Below the pieces are notes generated by a model. It was not told the DNA's origin. It did no database searches and saw nothing but the letters and a program-made list of their open reading frames with translations. Position numbers and translations under genes: made by a program. Source: Dyadobacter psychrotolerans (lineage in GTDB: Bacteria > Bacteroidota > Bacteroidia > Cytophagales > Spirosomataceae). From it: 64,000 nt of DNA. The stretch lies in NCBI RefSeq assembly GCF_004349265.1, contig NZ_SMFL01000005.1:186301-250300 (forward strand), read 5' to 3'. Shown here in pieces: positions 44,619-53,561 of the stretch (position 1 is its first letter; each line of letters begins with the position of its first letter).

Positions 44619-45068
44619 ATGGCTTCCAATTTAATTATCCGTAAAGCAGATAAGGCAGACGAAGTAGTCATCTATCAAATGATCTGCGGACTCGAAGATG
44701 TTATTTTGGATCGCCTTGCTTTCAATCATGTCTTTTTACAAAATATAAAAGCTACGAATATTACTTATTTCATTGCGGAGATCAGTAATATTCCGGTTGG
44801 GGTGGTTAGCTGTCACATCCAGCCTTTGCTGCATCATGCAGCCCTGGTGTCTGAAATTCAGGAGATGTATGTTGATCCTGCTTACAGATCACAATCAGTC
44901 GGAAAAGCGTTGATGGAACACGTTGTCAGTTTTGCAAAAAGTGAAGGTGCTGTTCAAATCGAAGTGACGTCCAGAAATACAAGGGAAGATGCCCACCGTT
45001 TTTACCAAAGGGAAGGTTTTGCCAAATCTCATGTGAAGCTGGTGAGATATTTTGACCAAAACGAATAA
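44619..45068 (+). CDS. GNAT family N-acetyltransferase
   Basis: A 149-residue GNAT acetyltransferase. The acetyl-CoA-binding motif lies in EIQEMYVDPAYRSQSVGKALMEHVV (residues about 85-110), followed by IEVTSRNTREDAHRFYQREGFAKS, the typical motif B. The gene starts 3 bp after the Rossmann oxidoreductase gene. The acceptor substrate is unknown. Confidence 0.9.
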   Translation: MASNLIIRKADKADEVVIYQMICGLEDVILDRLAFNHVFLQNIKATNITYFIAEISNIPVGVVSCHIQPLLHHAALVSEIQEMYVDPAYRSQSVGKALMEHVVSFAKSEGAVQIEVTSRNTREDAHRFYQREGFAKSHVKLVRYFDQNE

Positions 45069-45069
45069 A

Positions 45070-45098
45070 AAAGCATCCCGCCACAGACAGGATGCTTT
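45070..45098. terminator. Bidirectional terminator
   Basis: A perfect 9-bp stem AAAGCATCC / GGATGCTTT (45070-45078, 45090-45098) lies between the acetyltransferase gene (plus) and the RD-rich protein gene (minus), with A runs upstream serving the minus strand. Confidence 0.75.
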
Positions 45099-45128
45099 CC
45101 AAAATTACCCTAAACCTTCAACTGCCTT

Positions 45129-45554
45129 TTAGTATCTTCCTCCGCGCGCCCAGTTATCACCCCGGCGATCACTCAGCCTGTGCGTATTGACCATCAGTTT
45201 TCTGAGATCTTCTTTCAGAATGCGCGTTTCTCTGTTTGATAATCTTCCGCGACGGCTGAATGCGCGTTCCATACCTTCAATTCTCTCATATTCACGGATC
45301 AGTACGCTTGCTTCACGTTGAGATAAGCGGCGGGCACGAATGCCATCCGAGATACGCTGACGAGCTTCTCTTTGAATCATATTGATCTCAGAATCACGTC
45401 CGTTATTGTACTCATGGTAGTTGTTGTCCCGGTTGTCGTAACGGTGGCCGTCACGGCCGTCATCGTAACGGCGATCGTCCCTTGGGCCATACTGTGCGTT
45501 GGCACTTGTGAAACCTAATGCTAAAATTGCGGCTACAAAAAGTATCTTTCTCAT
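45129..45554 (-). CDS. Exported Arg/Asp-rich hypothetical protein
   Basis: A 141-residue protein with a clear signal peptide (ILFVAAILALGFTSANAQ). The next 40 residues are a low-complexity stretch of Arg, Asp, Tyr, Asn and Gly (RDDRRYDDGRDGHRYD). The C-terminal 85 residues are helical and charged: INMIQREARQRISDGIRA, LSQREASVLIREYERIEGMERAFS, LSNRETRILKEDLRKLMVNTHRL. The helical part repeats a pattern of Leu-Ser/Asn-x-Arg-Glu (RLSQRE, RLSNRE), suggesting an internal duplication. No known function; a periplasmic location is likely. Confidence 0.82.
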   Translation of the reverse strand: MRKILFVAAILALGFTSANAQYGPRDDRRYDDGRDGHRYDNRDNNYHEYNNGRDSEINMIQREARQRISDGIRARRLSQREASVLIREYERIEGMERAFSRRGRLSNRETRILKEDLRKLMVNTHRLSDRRGDNWARGGRY

Positions 45555-45785
45555 GACTTCTAATTTTAAAGTTCATGGGTTAGAGAAGAAGAATCCGGCC
45601 GGGTTTAAAGGTTGATTGTTAACGGTTGTTAAGGGATGTGCGGGGCAGGGGACAGAGAGTTGAGGGATATAATTAAAAAACGAGTTAGCTTCTGATTATC
45701 AGGTTTTTGGAAATAAAATTATATTTTTTCGTAAAATGTTAATGGTTTGTTAAGTGAATGCGGTTTTAAAATTGTCAGGATAAAA

Positions 45786-46523
45786 TTACTTTTGATCAAG
45801 TATATTTTGAATTGCTGACTGTGCCTCCGCCAGAATATCTTCTACTTTTTTTCCGGCTGGTTCAATGCCGGGAAGTGTTGTCCAGGAAAGTTTAGAAAAT
45901 GATTTCAGGGGAAATATTCCTTTGGGGTTAAAACTTCCTGTGCCGTTTATTGCCACCGGAATGATTATTGCATCCGGCGCTCTTTTTAATAAGGTAGCTA
46001 CACCACCTGCAACAAACGGTTTCATAATGCCGGTCGCAGTACGGGTTCCTTCCGGAAATATAATAGCTGAGCTTTTCTCATCTTGAATCAGTTTACCTAA
46101 TCGTGCGATTTCGACAATAGCCTGTTTACCGTCTTTTCTGTTAATTAAAGCTGCGCCGCTTTTTCGAAGATTATAGGAAATGCTTGGCACTCCTTTTGCT
46201 AATTCTATTTTGGAAACAAAGCGGGGATGATACTTTCTTAAAAACCAGATAATTGCAGGAATATCAAATGTACTTTGATGATTGGCGACAAAAATTATGG
46301 GGCGATCTTCCGGAATTTCAGACTGTTTATTCAGTGTAATTCTAGCACCCGTGAGATATAAACCGTAGGTGAGAAAGAAGTTTAACCAGTCGACTGAAAC
46401 CTTGTGTACTTTTTTGCCAAAAACATGAAATGCAATGATCTGAATTACATGAAAAACAAGCAGCGTTAGGCCGAAATGTATCAGATAAACAACACTGAGG
46501 ATATAGTCGATGATTTTTTTCAT
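45786..46523 (-). CDS. plsC: 1-acyl-sn-glycerol-3-phosphate acyltransferase
   Basis: A 245-residue membrane-associated acyltransferase. An N-terminal hydrophobic region (YLIHFGLTLLVFHVIQIIAF) is followed by the catalytic HX4D motif in ANHQSTFDIP (His82, Asp87), a KIELAKG block and the substrate-binding FPEGTRTATG. PlsC enzymes add the second acyl chain to lysophosphatidic acid in phospholipid synthesis. The gene is divergent from an acyl-ACP desaturase gene, so both may serve membrane lipid composition; the exact acyl acceptor is inferred from the family. Confidence 0.9.
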   Translation of the reverse strand: MKKIIDYILSVVYLIHFGLTLLVFHVIQIIAFHVFGKKVHKVSVDWLNFFLTYGLYLTGARITLNKQSEIPEDRPIIFVANHQSTFDIPAIIWFLRKYHPRFVSKIELAKGVPSISYNLRKSGAALINRKDGKQAIVEIARLGKLIQDEKSSAIIFPEGTRTATGIMKPFVAGGVATLLKRAPDAIIIPVAINGTGSFNPKGIFPLKSFSKLSWTTLPGIEPAGKKVEDILAEAQSAIQNILDQK

Positions 46524-46623
46524 TCCTGTTTTTTCTGCAAAAATAGTTTAAAAGAGTTGGGTTTAGTAAAATTTGTGGACCAGGAAATGAGAATTATCAT
46601 GCAAAACTTACATTAAATTCCCG

Positions 46624-46630
46624 TACTTTG
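46624..46630 (+). promoter_or_regulatory. Possible promoter -7 box of the desaturase gene
   Basis: TACTTTG lies 37 bp before the desaturase ATG and resembles the Bacteroidota -7 element with one base fewer. No clear TTG box is seen at the right distance, so this is weak. Confidence 0.3.
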
Positions 46631-46666
46631 TGAAATTAGTAGTTAGAGTTTAAAATCGGATTAACA

Positions 46667-47650
46667 ATGGAAACCGCACTTTCAGCAGAAAGACTAGAAG
46701 TCATGCAACATGTAGGAAAGGATTTGGACGCGCTGATGTCTGAATATCTGAAGCCAATTGAGGAAAACTGGCAGCCTACTGATTTTTTGCCGGATTCCAG
46801 CAAAGATAATTTTTTCAGTGAAGTAAAACTATTGCAGGAAAGCTGCCGTGATTTACCCTATGATTACATAGCGGTATTGATCGGAGATACAATAACAGAA
46901 GAGGCTTTACCTACATATGAATCCTGGTTAATGGATGTAATCGGGGTGGATCAGGTTGATAATCCCTCCGGCTGGTCGCGTTGGGTGCGTGCCTGGACGG
47001 CGGAAGAAAACCGTCACGGAGATCTTTTGAATAAATATCTATACCTGTCCGGTCGTGTAAATATGCGGGCCATGGAAGTTTCCACGCAGTTTCTTATTGC
47101 CGATGGTTTTGATATCGGAACTGACCGAGATCCTTACCGTAACTTCATTTATACTTCTTTCCAGGAGCTGGCGACAAACGTTTCTCACCGCCGTACTGCC
47201 ACTTTAGCCAAGAAATTCGGAAATCCGCATTTGTCTAAAATTTGCGGCGTTATTGCTTCCGATGAAATGCGCCACGCAAAGGCATATAAGGCCTTCGTTA
47301 GCAGAATTCTTGCAGTTGACCCGTCTGAGCTGATGCTTGCACTGGATGACATGATGAGGAAAAAGATTGTGATGCCTGCACATTTTTTACGGGAAACCGG
47401 TGTGAAAATGGGAGACACCTTTGCACATTTTTCTGATGCAGCGCAACGTTTAGGCGTTTATACGACCAACGACTATATCGAAATTCTGGAAGCGCTGCTG
47501 CTTGAATGGGAAATAGGTTCTGTTCGGGATCTTAATGAAAAAGCGGAAAAAGCACGTGACTATCTGATGGCTCTTCCCGGACGTTTAAAACGCATTGCGG
47601 ATCGTACAAGAATTCCTGAACTGCAATACGAATTCAGCTGGATTAAGTAA
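46667..47650 (+). CDS. Acyl-[acyl-carrier-protein] desaturase
   Basis: A 327-residue soluble diiron desaturase. The two iron-binding motifs are EENRHG (Glu114, His117) and DEMRHA (Glu200, His203), in the helices WVRAWTAEENRHGDLL and CGVIASDEMRHAKAYK. The remaining ligand region is in the N-terminal helix with the LPDDYIAVLIGD-like segment. Plant stearoyl-ACP desaturases and bacterial DesA-type proteins share this layout and length. It introduces a cis double bond in acyl-ACP, with ferredoxin as the usual electron donor. The gene is divergent from plsC, and a strong terminator follows. Confidence 0.93.
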   Translation: METALSAERLEVMQHVGKDLDALMSEYLKPIEENWQPTDFLPDSSKDNFFSEVKLLQESCRDLPYDYIAVLIGDTITEEALPTYESWLMDVIGVDQVDNPSGWSRWVRAWTAEENRHGDLLNKYLYLSGRVNMRAMEVSTQFLIADGFDIGTDRDPYRNFIYTSFQELATNVSHRRTATLAKKFGNPHLSKICGVIASDEMRHAKAYKAFVSRILAVDPSELMLALDDMMRKKIVMPAHFLRETGVKMGDTFAHFSDAAQRLGVYTTNDYIEILEALLLEWEIGSVRDLNEKAEKARDYLMALPGRLKRIADRTRIPELQYEFSWIK

Positions 47651-47663
47651 ATTAAAATAAAGT

Positions 47664-47709
47664 AATAAGTCAGGACTGATCCTAAACCGGGAATTAGTCC
47701 TGACTTATT
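47664..47709. terminator. Bidirectional terminator between desaturase and hydrolase genes
   Basis: A perfect 14-bp inverted repeat AATAAGTCAGGACT / AGTCCTGACTTATT (47664-47677, 47696-47709) with an 18-base loop and T run lies exactly between the two convergent stop codons. Confidence 0.85.
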
Positions 47710-48252
47710 TTATACCAATGTTTTCGAATATTCATCAAAGCTTAATACTTTGATACTTCCCTGAGTAGGTGACAAATTTCCCCACACCCAGTTGTAATGT
47801 TCAACGAGTAATTCAGCCTTTAAGTGAGTTCTGTCCGCAGTTGTGTGTCCATCTCCAATCACAGCCAGATCATAATCTTTCACCAATGCTGACTGTATAG
47901 TTGCTTCCACACAAAAATCCGTAGCAGAGCCGGTAATCGTAATTTGATTAATCCCCTTCGCTTTTAGCAGCTGATCCAGTTCAGTTTGATAAAATGAATC
48001 ATTGGCGGTTTTTGAAATGAAAATATCTTCCGGTTTCGTAACAATTTCATCCAATAGCTGCCACTCGTCCGTACCGGGAATGAAACAATCTTCCTTTGTC
48101 CCGTCATGCTGAATAATGACCACCGGGTATTGCAATGAACGGAATAAGTCCGAGAGATTGTTAATCCTCTCTATTACAAGATCCTTCTGGTGTCTCGGGG
48201 TTTCTTCCGTAAATGATCCCTTCTGCATGTCGATAATGAGTAGTGCCTTCAT
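47710..48252 (-). CDS. Isochorismatase-family cysteine hydrolase
   Basis: A 180-residue hydrolase with the family triad: Asp8 in ALLIIDMQKGSF, Lys81 in FISKTANDSF and nucleophile Cys114 in ITGSATDFCVEAT. The fold is a Rossmann-like isochorismatase domain. Members hydrolyse amides such as nicotinamide, N-carbamoyl compounds or isochorismate; the sequence does not decide between them, although the missing nicotinamidase zinc motif argues against PncA. It is 20 bp downstream of the carbonic anhydrase gene and probably in one operon with it, which may hint at a carbamate- or CO2-releasing reaction. Confidence 0.9.
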   Translation of the reverse strand: MKALLIIDMQKGSFTEETPRHQKDLVIERINNLSDLFRSLQYPVVIIQHDGTKEDCFIPGTDEWQLLDEIVTKPEDIFISKTANDSFYQTELDQLLKAKGINQITITGSATDFCVEATIQSALVKDYDLAVIGDGHTTADRTHLKAELLVEHYNWVWGNLSPTQGSIKVLSFDEYSKTLV

Positions 48253-48272
48253 AATATTACCGACGGGTTAAA

Positions 48273-48911
48273 TTATTCTGTTTCAGGATAAAGGTTATAG
48301 ATTTCCAGGATATTTTTAAGGATTGATTCAAAACCAATTTCCAGATCAATCAGTTTTCCCGTGCGGATATCAAATACCCATCCGTGTACGATCAAACCTC
48401 TTTCTCTGTACGCCTCCTGCACTGCCGCCGTTTTAATAAGGTTGGTGCATTGCTCTAAAACGTTAAGTTCTACGAGTCTGTCATAGCGTTTGCTTTCATC
48501 ACTTATTGCATTTAATTCGTCCTTATGTATCCGGTAAACATCCCGAATATTTCTCAGCCAAGGGTTAAGAATACCTAAATCGGCTGGCTGCATGGCGGCT
48601 TTGACACCTCCGCAGTTATAGTGTCCGCAAACAACTATGTGATTTACTTTTAAATGCCGGACTGCATAATTTAAAACTGTCATCACGTTTAAATCCACAT
48701 TGTTGACAAGATTGGCAATGTTTCTGTGAATAAAGGCTTCACCAGGCTGGATTCCCATCAAATCCTCGGCTGTTACACGACTGTCCGAACAGCCAATGTA
48801 TAGAAATTCAGGCTTTTGTCCGGATGCCAGATTTTCAAAATAGTGCTCGTCAGTTTCTAATTTTTGAGCGATCCATTTTTCATTATTTGCAAATACGCTT
48901 TCAATTTTCAT
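48273..48911 (-). CDS. can: Beta-class carbonic anhydrase
   Basis: A 212-residue cytoplasmic beta-carbonic anhydrase. Zinc ligands are Cys41, His97 and Cys100 in GCSDSRV and CGHYNCGG; the Asp43-Arg45 dyad is present. The length and the AFIHRNIANLV block match the bacterial Can type. It interconverts CO2 and bicarbonate for pH balance and carboxylations. The hydrolase gene follows 20 bp downstream. Confidence 0.95.
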   Translation of the reverse strand: MKIESVFANNEKWIAQKLETDEHYFENLASGQKPEFLYIGCSDSRVTAEDLMGIQPGEAFIHRNIANLVNNVDLNVMTVLNYAVRHLKVNHIVVCGHYNCGGVKAAMQPADLGILNPWLRNIRDVYRIHKDELNAISDESKRYDRLVELNVLEQCTNLIKTAAVQEAYRERGLIVHGWVFDIRTGKLIDLEIGFESILKNILEIYNLYPETE

Positions 48912-49052
48912 GATTATTTGGTTGACGTTGTAAGTTTAAAGATTTAGAAAAGATGTGAGTTATCGAAATTCAAAATTAATCCAAAATTCAGCGCCCGCAA
49001 GTATCTTAACAGAAGCTTTTGGTAACTATAGATAATATTAAGTAAGAATTCT

Positions 49053-51041
49053 CTACCTGATCAGCATTATATTTCCCTCCTTTTTAATTTTTACTCCACG
49101 ATCCGTAATGCCTTCAAGCTGATAGGTATATGTTCCGCTGACCGGCTCCGCGCCCTTATATCTGCCGTCCCACCCGATATCCGGTTGATTCGTAAAAAAC
49201 ACCACTTGTCCCCAGCGATTGTAAATTTTGAAATAGGACAAATTCGTAATTGCTTTTGTATTCAGATAAAGAACTTCGTTTTTTCCGTCACCATCGGGAG
49301 TAAAAGCAGTCGGCACATAAATCCATGCAGGCGGGACGACGTTGAGTGTTACCTGTGCACTTCCCACACATCCTTCTGCCGAAGTGACGGTAACATTGTA
49401 TGTCTGGCTGGATAAAAGTGTTGCGAGCGGGTTTGAAATCTTTGGATTATTTAATCCTGATGGCGGCAACCAGCTATAACTGACTCCGGGCTGTCCGGCG
49501 AGAGTTGGAGAAGATGCGCTGAGCTGAAAAGGTATCTCCGGTTCTATATCTGTATCCGGTGTAACATTGACTTCAATATCAGGTACAACAAATATCGTTA
49601 CTGTATCTGTTGTTACACAGTCATCTTTTTTTGCTTCCACAATAAATTGTGCGGTTGACTCCGGAGATGCTGTTGGATTTTGTAACGCGGCATTATCCAG
49701 ACCATTAACCGGCAGCCAGCTAAAAGAAACCGCATTGCTCTTTGTTGGAAGTGGTATCTGCTGTCCTTTGCAAATCGTAGTATCTCCGATTGTTTGAACA
49801 AAAATGGATTCTACCGGTGCAATTTTCACTTCTTTGACCGATGAGCAATTATTTGCATCCTTGATATATATACGATAGGATGCCGGTTTAACCCTAAATT
49901 GAGCATTACTTTGATAATTTACCGAATCAATCGAATACTGAAACGGGGCAGCGCCTTCTACGGCTGTCAGGGTTATGGTGGCCAGGCTGTCTGTACAGGT
50001 TGCATCTTTTACTGAAGCTGTAAGATCCAAACTGCTGATAACTGCCTTTTTTGTATTATTGATTTTATTTCCGCAAACAGTATTGGTGATTGTAAGTGTT
50101 ACATTTTTCTCGCCGGGCGTGTTCCAGTTTACCACATAGGGCCCCCGACCGGTACCTGATACAACAGTACCGCCATTCCAGTCCCATTCAAAGGAATAAC
50201 CTGTTGATGATGCCGGTAATGAGCCAGTATAGTCAATAGTAATATTTTTAGGGTAACCGCAGCTTGGATTCGGATCAATCAGAAATTCGGCAGATGAGTT
50301 GATATTTGCATTATAACAAATGTTGTTAAAATCATTTTCCACATCTTTTGGTGAAGTGAAGGCATTGCTGAAAGACAAGTATGCAAAGTTTGCTTCACCG
50401 GATTCACAGGAAACCGCAGCATCGTCTCTGAATATGTAAATTGGAGTGCCAGCCTTCCCAGTGTACCTTTTTCCTGAATCATTGTAGGATACGAAAAGCG
50501 AATTATTTACATATACATCCATAATACCCGTCCGGCCGTTTCTGGTGAAAGTCAAAAGGTAATAGGTTGAATTATTGAAAAAAGGACACGGACCTGCAAT
50601 TCCCTGAGGATAAAAATCAATACAGCGGTCAGCGGAGGCATTGCGGTTTTTGAAGTAAATCCCGTCATCAGACTGGCCGTTTGAAAAATCGATGATCCTG
50701 GCCCAGGTTGTACCCCAGTCCGTAACTTTCAGGTACAACTGGATTGTATAATTTTCTGAAATCGTGCCGGTTATATTGGGATAGGATAGTCCCCAGTTGC
50801 GGTTGGTGTGATAAACTTTACGCTGAGCGCCACACGGAAGAACATCTTCTACAAAATCACCTGCATTCGTTGACGCGCTGCATGTACCAAGCGCTTTAGC
50901 CGCACTCAGGTTCGGACCGCATTCAGGCGCTGAGATTTTAAAGTCTTCGTGAAGCCTGTATGAGTTTTTTTCCGGCTGCCCGTTTGCAAAGCACACCGAA
51001 AGCCAGGAGGCAAGAAGAAATTGTAAAATTCCTGGTTTCAT
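49053..51041 (-). CDS. Secreted surface protein with gliding motility-associated (T9SS type B) C-terminus
   Basis: A 662-residue exported protein (signal peptide ending CFANGQ). The N-terminal part to about residue 250 resembles a concanavalin/LamG-like beta-sandwich (YTIQLYLKVTDWGTTWARII, YYLLTFTRNGRTGIMDVYVN). PKD-like and SprB-like repeats follow (YSFEWDWNGGTVVSG, PFQYSIDSVNYQSNAQF, FSWLPVNGLDNAALQNPTAS, YSWLPPSGLNNPKISNPLAT). The C-terminal about 85 residues are the type B sorting domain (VPTAFTPDGDGKNEVLYL, FKIYNRWGQVVFFTN, SGTYTYQLEGI). It is exported by the type 9 system and likely surface attached, with a possible adhesive role. It has no operon partner. Confidence 0.9.
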   Translation of the reverse strand: MKPGILQFLLASWLSVCFANGQPEKNSYRLHEDFKISAPECGPNLSAAKALGTCSASTNAGDFVEDVLPCGAQRKVYHTNRNWGLSYPNITGTISENYTIQLYLKVTDWGTTWARIIDFSNGQSDDGIYFKNRNASADRCIDFYPQGIAGPCPFFNNSTYYLLTFTRNGRTGIMDVYVNNSLFVSYNDSGKRYTGKAGTPIYIFRDDAAVSCESGEANFAYLSFSNAFTSPKDVENDFNNICYNANINSSAEFLIDPNPSCGYPKNITIDYTGSLPASSTGYSFEWDWNGGTVVSGTGRGPYVVNWNTPGEKNVTLTITNTVCGNKINNTKKAVISSLDLTASVKDATCTDSLATITLTAVEGAAPFQYSIDSVNYQSNAQFRVKPASYRIYIKDANNCSSVKEVKIAPVESIFVQTIGDTTICKGQQIPLPTKSNAVSFSWLPVNGLDNAALQNPTASPESTAQFIVEAKKDDCVTTDTVTIFVVPDIEVNVTPDTDIEPEIPFQLSASSPTLAGQPGVSYSWLPPSGLNNPKISNPLATLLSSQTYNVTVTSAEGCVGSAQVTLNVVPPAWIYVPTAFTPDGDGKNEVLYLNTKAITNLSYFKIYNRWGQVVFFTNQPDIGWDGRYKGAEPVSGTYTYQLEGITDRGVKIKKEGNIMLIR

Positions 51042-51260
51042 AACGTAAGCTTTTCAATTGTAGCAAAAAATGATCTGCCGCTATCAGGGCATCTGACTTC
51101 GCCTTAGATGCGTTTCTTCAAACCGTAAATTACGCCATAGATTAGCAAAAAGTCAGCAACGAGGTAATTTATCTTTTTACAGATGATAATTGCTCAATAC
51201 GAACATTATAAAATCCCACAAGAGAATTTGTGAATTATGTTAAATTGATGACAGACTCGT

Positions 51261-51303
51261 AAAAAAGTAAAGGAGGCTGACTTCTACAAGACAACCTCCT
51301 TAC
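51261..51303 (-). terminator. Terminator of the S41 peptidase gene
   Basis: On the minus strand AAGGAGG (51295-51301) pairs with CCTCCTT (51270-51276) and leads into a TTTTTT run (51261-51266). It lies just after the peptidase stop. Confidence 0.7.
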
Positions 51304-51319
51304 AGACAGATTTTGGGTT

Positions 51320-52771
51320 TTAATTATTTATGAGCGGAAGAGCGTCTGTTTTTATCATCCGTTTATCCTGCTGCTGTAAATTATCTCTGAATGACTCTGC
51401 GGATAAAGATGTAACACTTTTTACAGCTTCTGTTCTGCCATTTGTACCTGCCGGAACGCCCATAACATCCAGTGCCTTCCGGAATAATGTTTCGTTTTCG
51501 TTACCAAAAGCTTTGTAGGGAATGTTGGTGTCATCAATTTTAAAAGTTGGTGTCATACCGTTAACAGTGCCATAATCCGATTCTCCGTTTACATTGGCGG
51601 TCTGACCCAGCATCATATAAATTCCCCATTTCCAGCGATCCTGATCATCGCGTATCAGGGATCCGAAAAGATTTTTTCCAGCTGTATGATCGCCAATCGT
51701 GATTACTTCCATATAAGGTTTTAAACCATTAATTACCAATTCACTAGCCGATGCCGTTCCCTGAGAAGTAAGCACAAAAATACGGCTTAAATTGCTGCCC
51801 ACATTATTGGCTTCGCTAAGAAAATTATAGTTAAGCGCATTAGCTCCCTTTGTTTTTTGCCAATAGGCCATGTACTTATCATTCCACTGTTCTTTGTAAA
51901 ATACTTTGGAAGCGGATATGTTTTTTCCTATCAGAGAAGCGAGTGTTTTTGCAGAACTGATGTATCCGCCGGAGTTGAAACGCAGGTCAAGAACGAGTTC
52001 ATTAATCCCGGCAGTTTTAAAATTGGCAAAAACCTGACGTAGCTCGTTGTCGTACTTATTTGCGTCAGCGTCTGTTCCGGGTACAAACTGGGTATAAACC
52101 AGATATCCTATCTTTTTTCCACTGGCAGACTTATCAATTACCGTTGAAAATGCAACCGGATCTTCATTAACAACAGCCTTGGTAACGCTGATATTGGTGG
52201 TGGTTGCTGTGATAGTAGTACCCGATAGGGTTCCCAGCGTAAATGTTGCGCTCTCACTGCTGCTAAGCAAACCGGAGTAATTATCTTTTGTCAGCTGCGT
52301 ACCATTGACTTTCAAAATGATGTCACCTCTTTTTAACCCGGCAGTTTCAGCCGGACTTCCTTTAACGACCAAATTAAGAAATAAACCCAGGTTAGATTTT
52401 GCATCGTCGGTATATGAAAGCGAATAACTGATGCCAAAGATTTTACTTATACCATTAAAACTGTTTTCCAGTGCATCAATATCTTCGGTAACCATAGAAA
52501 ATCGGTCGACACTCGAACGTTGGTAGATTAACTTTTCAAAATAGTCATTCGGATCAGTTTTAGTATCCAGTGTTCCCTCGGCAGGCATCTGGCTATACCA
52601 GAAATAGGCGTCTTTCATCATTTCATAAAGCCATGTATTAACCGCAGGGTAAGTGGCCGATGAAGCAGAATCTGTCTCATCAACCGGGTCGACCTGTTTG
52701 TCTTTACAGCTAAGGAAAACAGTTAAAATAGAAAAGACAATTAGCAGGTTGATCTTTTTAAAGTGTAACAT
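51320..52771 (-). CDS. S41 family C-terminal processing peptidase lipoprotein
   Basis: A 483-residue lipoprotein (TVFLSCKDKQVDP, Cys22). An N-terminal helical domain (YPAVNTWLYEMMKDAYFWYSQM) is followed by a PDZ domain (LFLNLVVKGSPAETAGLKRGDIILKVNG) and the S41 protease core. Core blocks are LVLDLRFNSGGYISSAKTLA, VLTSQGTASASELVINGL with the expected catalytic Ser, and IGDHTAGKNLFGS with the expected Lys. It should cleave proteins in the periplasm. A minus-strand terminator and a tiny ORF lie upstream, at 52909-53056, and may form a leader. Confidence 0.93.
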   Translation of the reverse strand: MLHFKKINLLIVFSILTVFLSCKDKQVDPVDETDSASSATYPAVNTWLYEMMKDAYFWYSQMPAEGTLDTKTDPNDYFEKLIYQRSSVDRFSMVTEDIDALENSFNGISKIFGISYSLSYTDDAKSNLGLFLNLVVKGSPAETAGLKRGDIILKVNGTQLTKDNYSGLLSSSESATFTLGTLSGTTITATTTNISVTKAVVNEDPVAFSTVIDKSASGKKIGYLVYTQFVPGTDADANKYDNELRQVFANFKTAGINELVLDLRFNSGGYISSAKTLASLIGKNISASKVFYKEQWNDKYMAYWQKTKGANALNYNFLSEANNVGSNLSRIFVLTSQGTASASELVINGLKPYMEVITIGDHTAGKNLFGSLIRDDQDRWKWGIYMMLGQTANVNGESDYGTVNGMTPTFKIDDTNIPYKAFGNENETLFRKALDVMGVPAGTNGRTEAVKSVTSLSAESFRDNLQQQDKRMIKTDALPLINN

Positions 52772-53189
52772 GTTAAATCAGTTTTTATATTTAGGTAAAC
52801 TGATGGTGCATAGGCCATTCATGATTTTCAGATATCTATTAACGTAACTATTTAACATTACGTATCATCGCTGAAAAGTGTGGCGGATATATTAAAAAAG
52901 CCCGAAACAAAAAAAGGTCCGGGAAGCCCCAGACCATTTTATTCACATAACATCCTTTTTAGTTTAGGTTAAATTTTTATGCTGCGGTCTGAAAGGCAAA
53001 GCCGGGCTGAACACCAAAAAGCAGGCATGTGCCTTTTCTATTTTGTCCTGAATCATGGCCGACGTTCTGCTTATTCAAAGCTGTTACTACCGTTTACTCA
53101 ATTATTGTATCCGTTCACTCATTTGCGTAGAATTACGGTTTTTTGACAGTATCAGCTCGTCTAATTTTACAAGAAAAAAAATAGACGCT
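52772..53189. other. Divergent intergenic gap with minus-strand terminator
   Basis: The gap separates the S41 peptidase gene (minus) from a small lipoprotein gene (plus). It contains a minus-strand terminator (52909-52935), a possible 30-codon minus ORF (52964-53056) and one copy of a GCCGGGCTGAAC motif (52999-53014). No larger gene is supported. Confidence 0.5.
52909..52935 (-). terminator. Orphan minus-strand terminator upstream of the S41 gene
   Basis: Read on the minus strand, GGTCTGGGGCTTCCCGGACC folds into a GC-rich stem and is followed by seven T residues. No annotated minus-strand gene ends here, so it ends either a small RNA, a leader ORF or an attenuated transcript of the peptidase gene. 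Confidence 0.7.
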
Positions 53190-53474
53190 ATGCAGAAGCT
53201 TATCAAAACAATCATTTCGGGATCCGCTTACACTGCGGTAATGTTAGTCCTATCTTGCGGAGGAAAGGACAGCTCTCCTAATCCTCTAAACTGCGGTTCC
53301 AATTCGGATAAGGTCAGCGCCGCTGCCATGACATACGTACAAAGTCCAACGAAGGCCAATTGCGAAGCCTACAAAAACGTGGTCAAGGATTTTTATAAAA
53401 GCTGCGCATCGTTTTATACGGGATCTGCCAAACAAGCGCTGGACGAATTTTTGGCTGAACCCTGTCCAAATTAA
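53190..53474 (+). CDS. Small Cys-containing lipoprotein
   Basis: A 94-residue lipoprotein. The ATG at 53190 is chosen because it gives a normal lipoprotein signal (AVMLVLSCGGKDSSPNP, Cys about residue 23); the earlier ATG at 53055 would add an unrelated segment. The mature part has four more cysteines (LNCGSN, ANCEAY, KSCASF, EPCPN) which could form two disulfide bonds in a small helical domain. I recognise no family. Confidence 0.7.
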   Translation: MQKLIKTIISGSAYTAVMLVLSCGGKDSSPNPLNCGSNSDKVSAAAMTYVQSPTKANCEAYKNVVKDFYKSCASFYTGSAKQALDEFLAEPCPN

Positions 53475-53524
53475 CAGATGCTATTTGGCGGGTTAACCCG
53501 GTTTTGTTCATTTGCTAAAATGAA

Positions 53525-53556
53525 CGTTCAACCCGGCTTTTTAGCCGGGTTGAACG
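53525..53556. terminator. 14-bp perfect hairpin at the end of the inositol operon
   Basis: CGTTCAACCCGGCT (53525-53538) and AGCCGGGTTGAACG (53543-53556) are separated by TTTT. It lies 5 bp after the iolE stop on the minus strand and 50 bp after the lipoprotein stop on the plus strand, so it can end both. The stem sequence belongs to a motif that recurs elsewhere in the window. Confidence 0.7.
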
Positions 53557-53561
53557 TAAAG

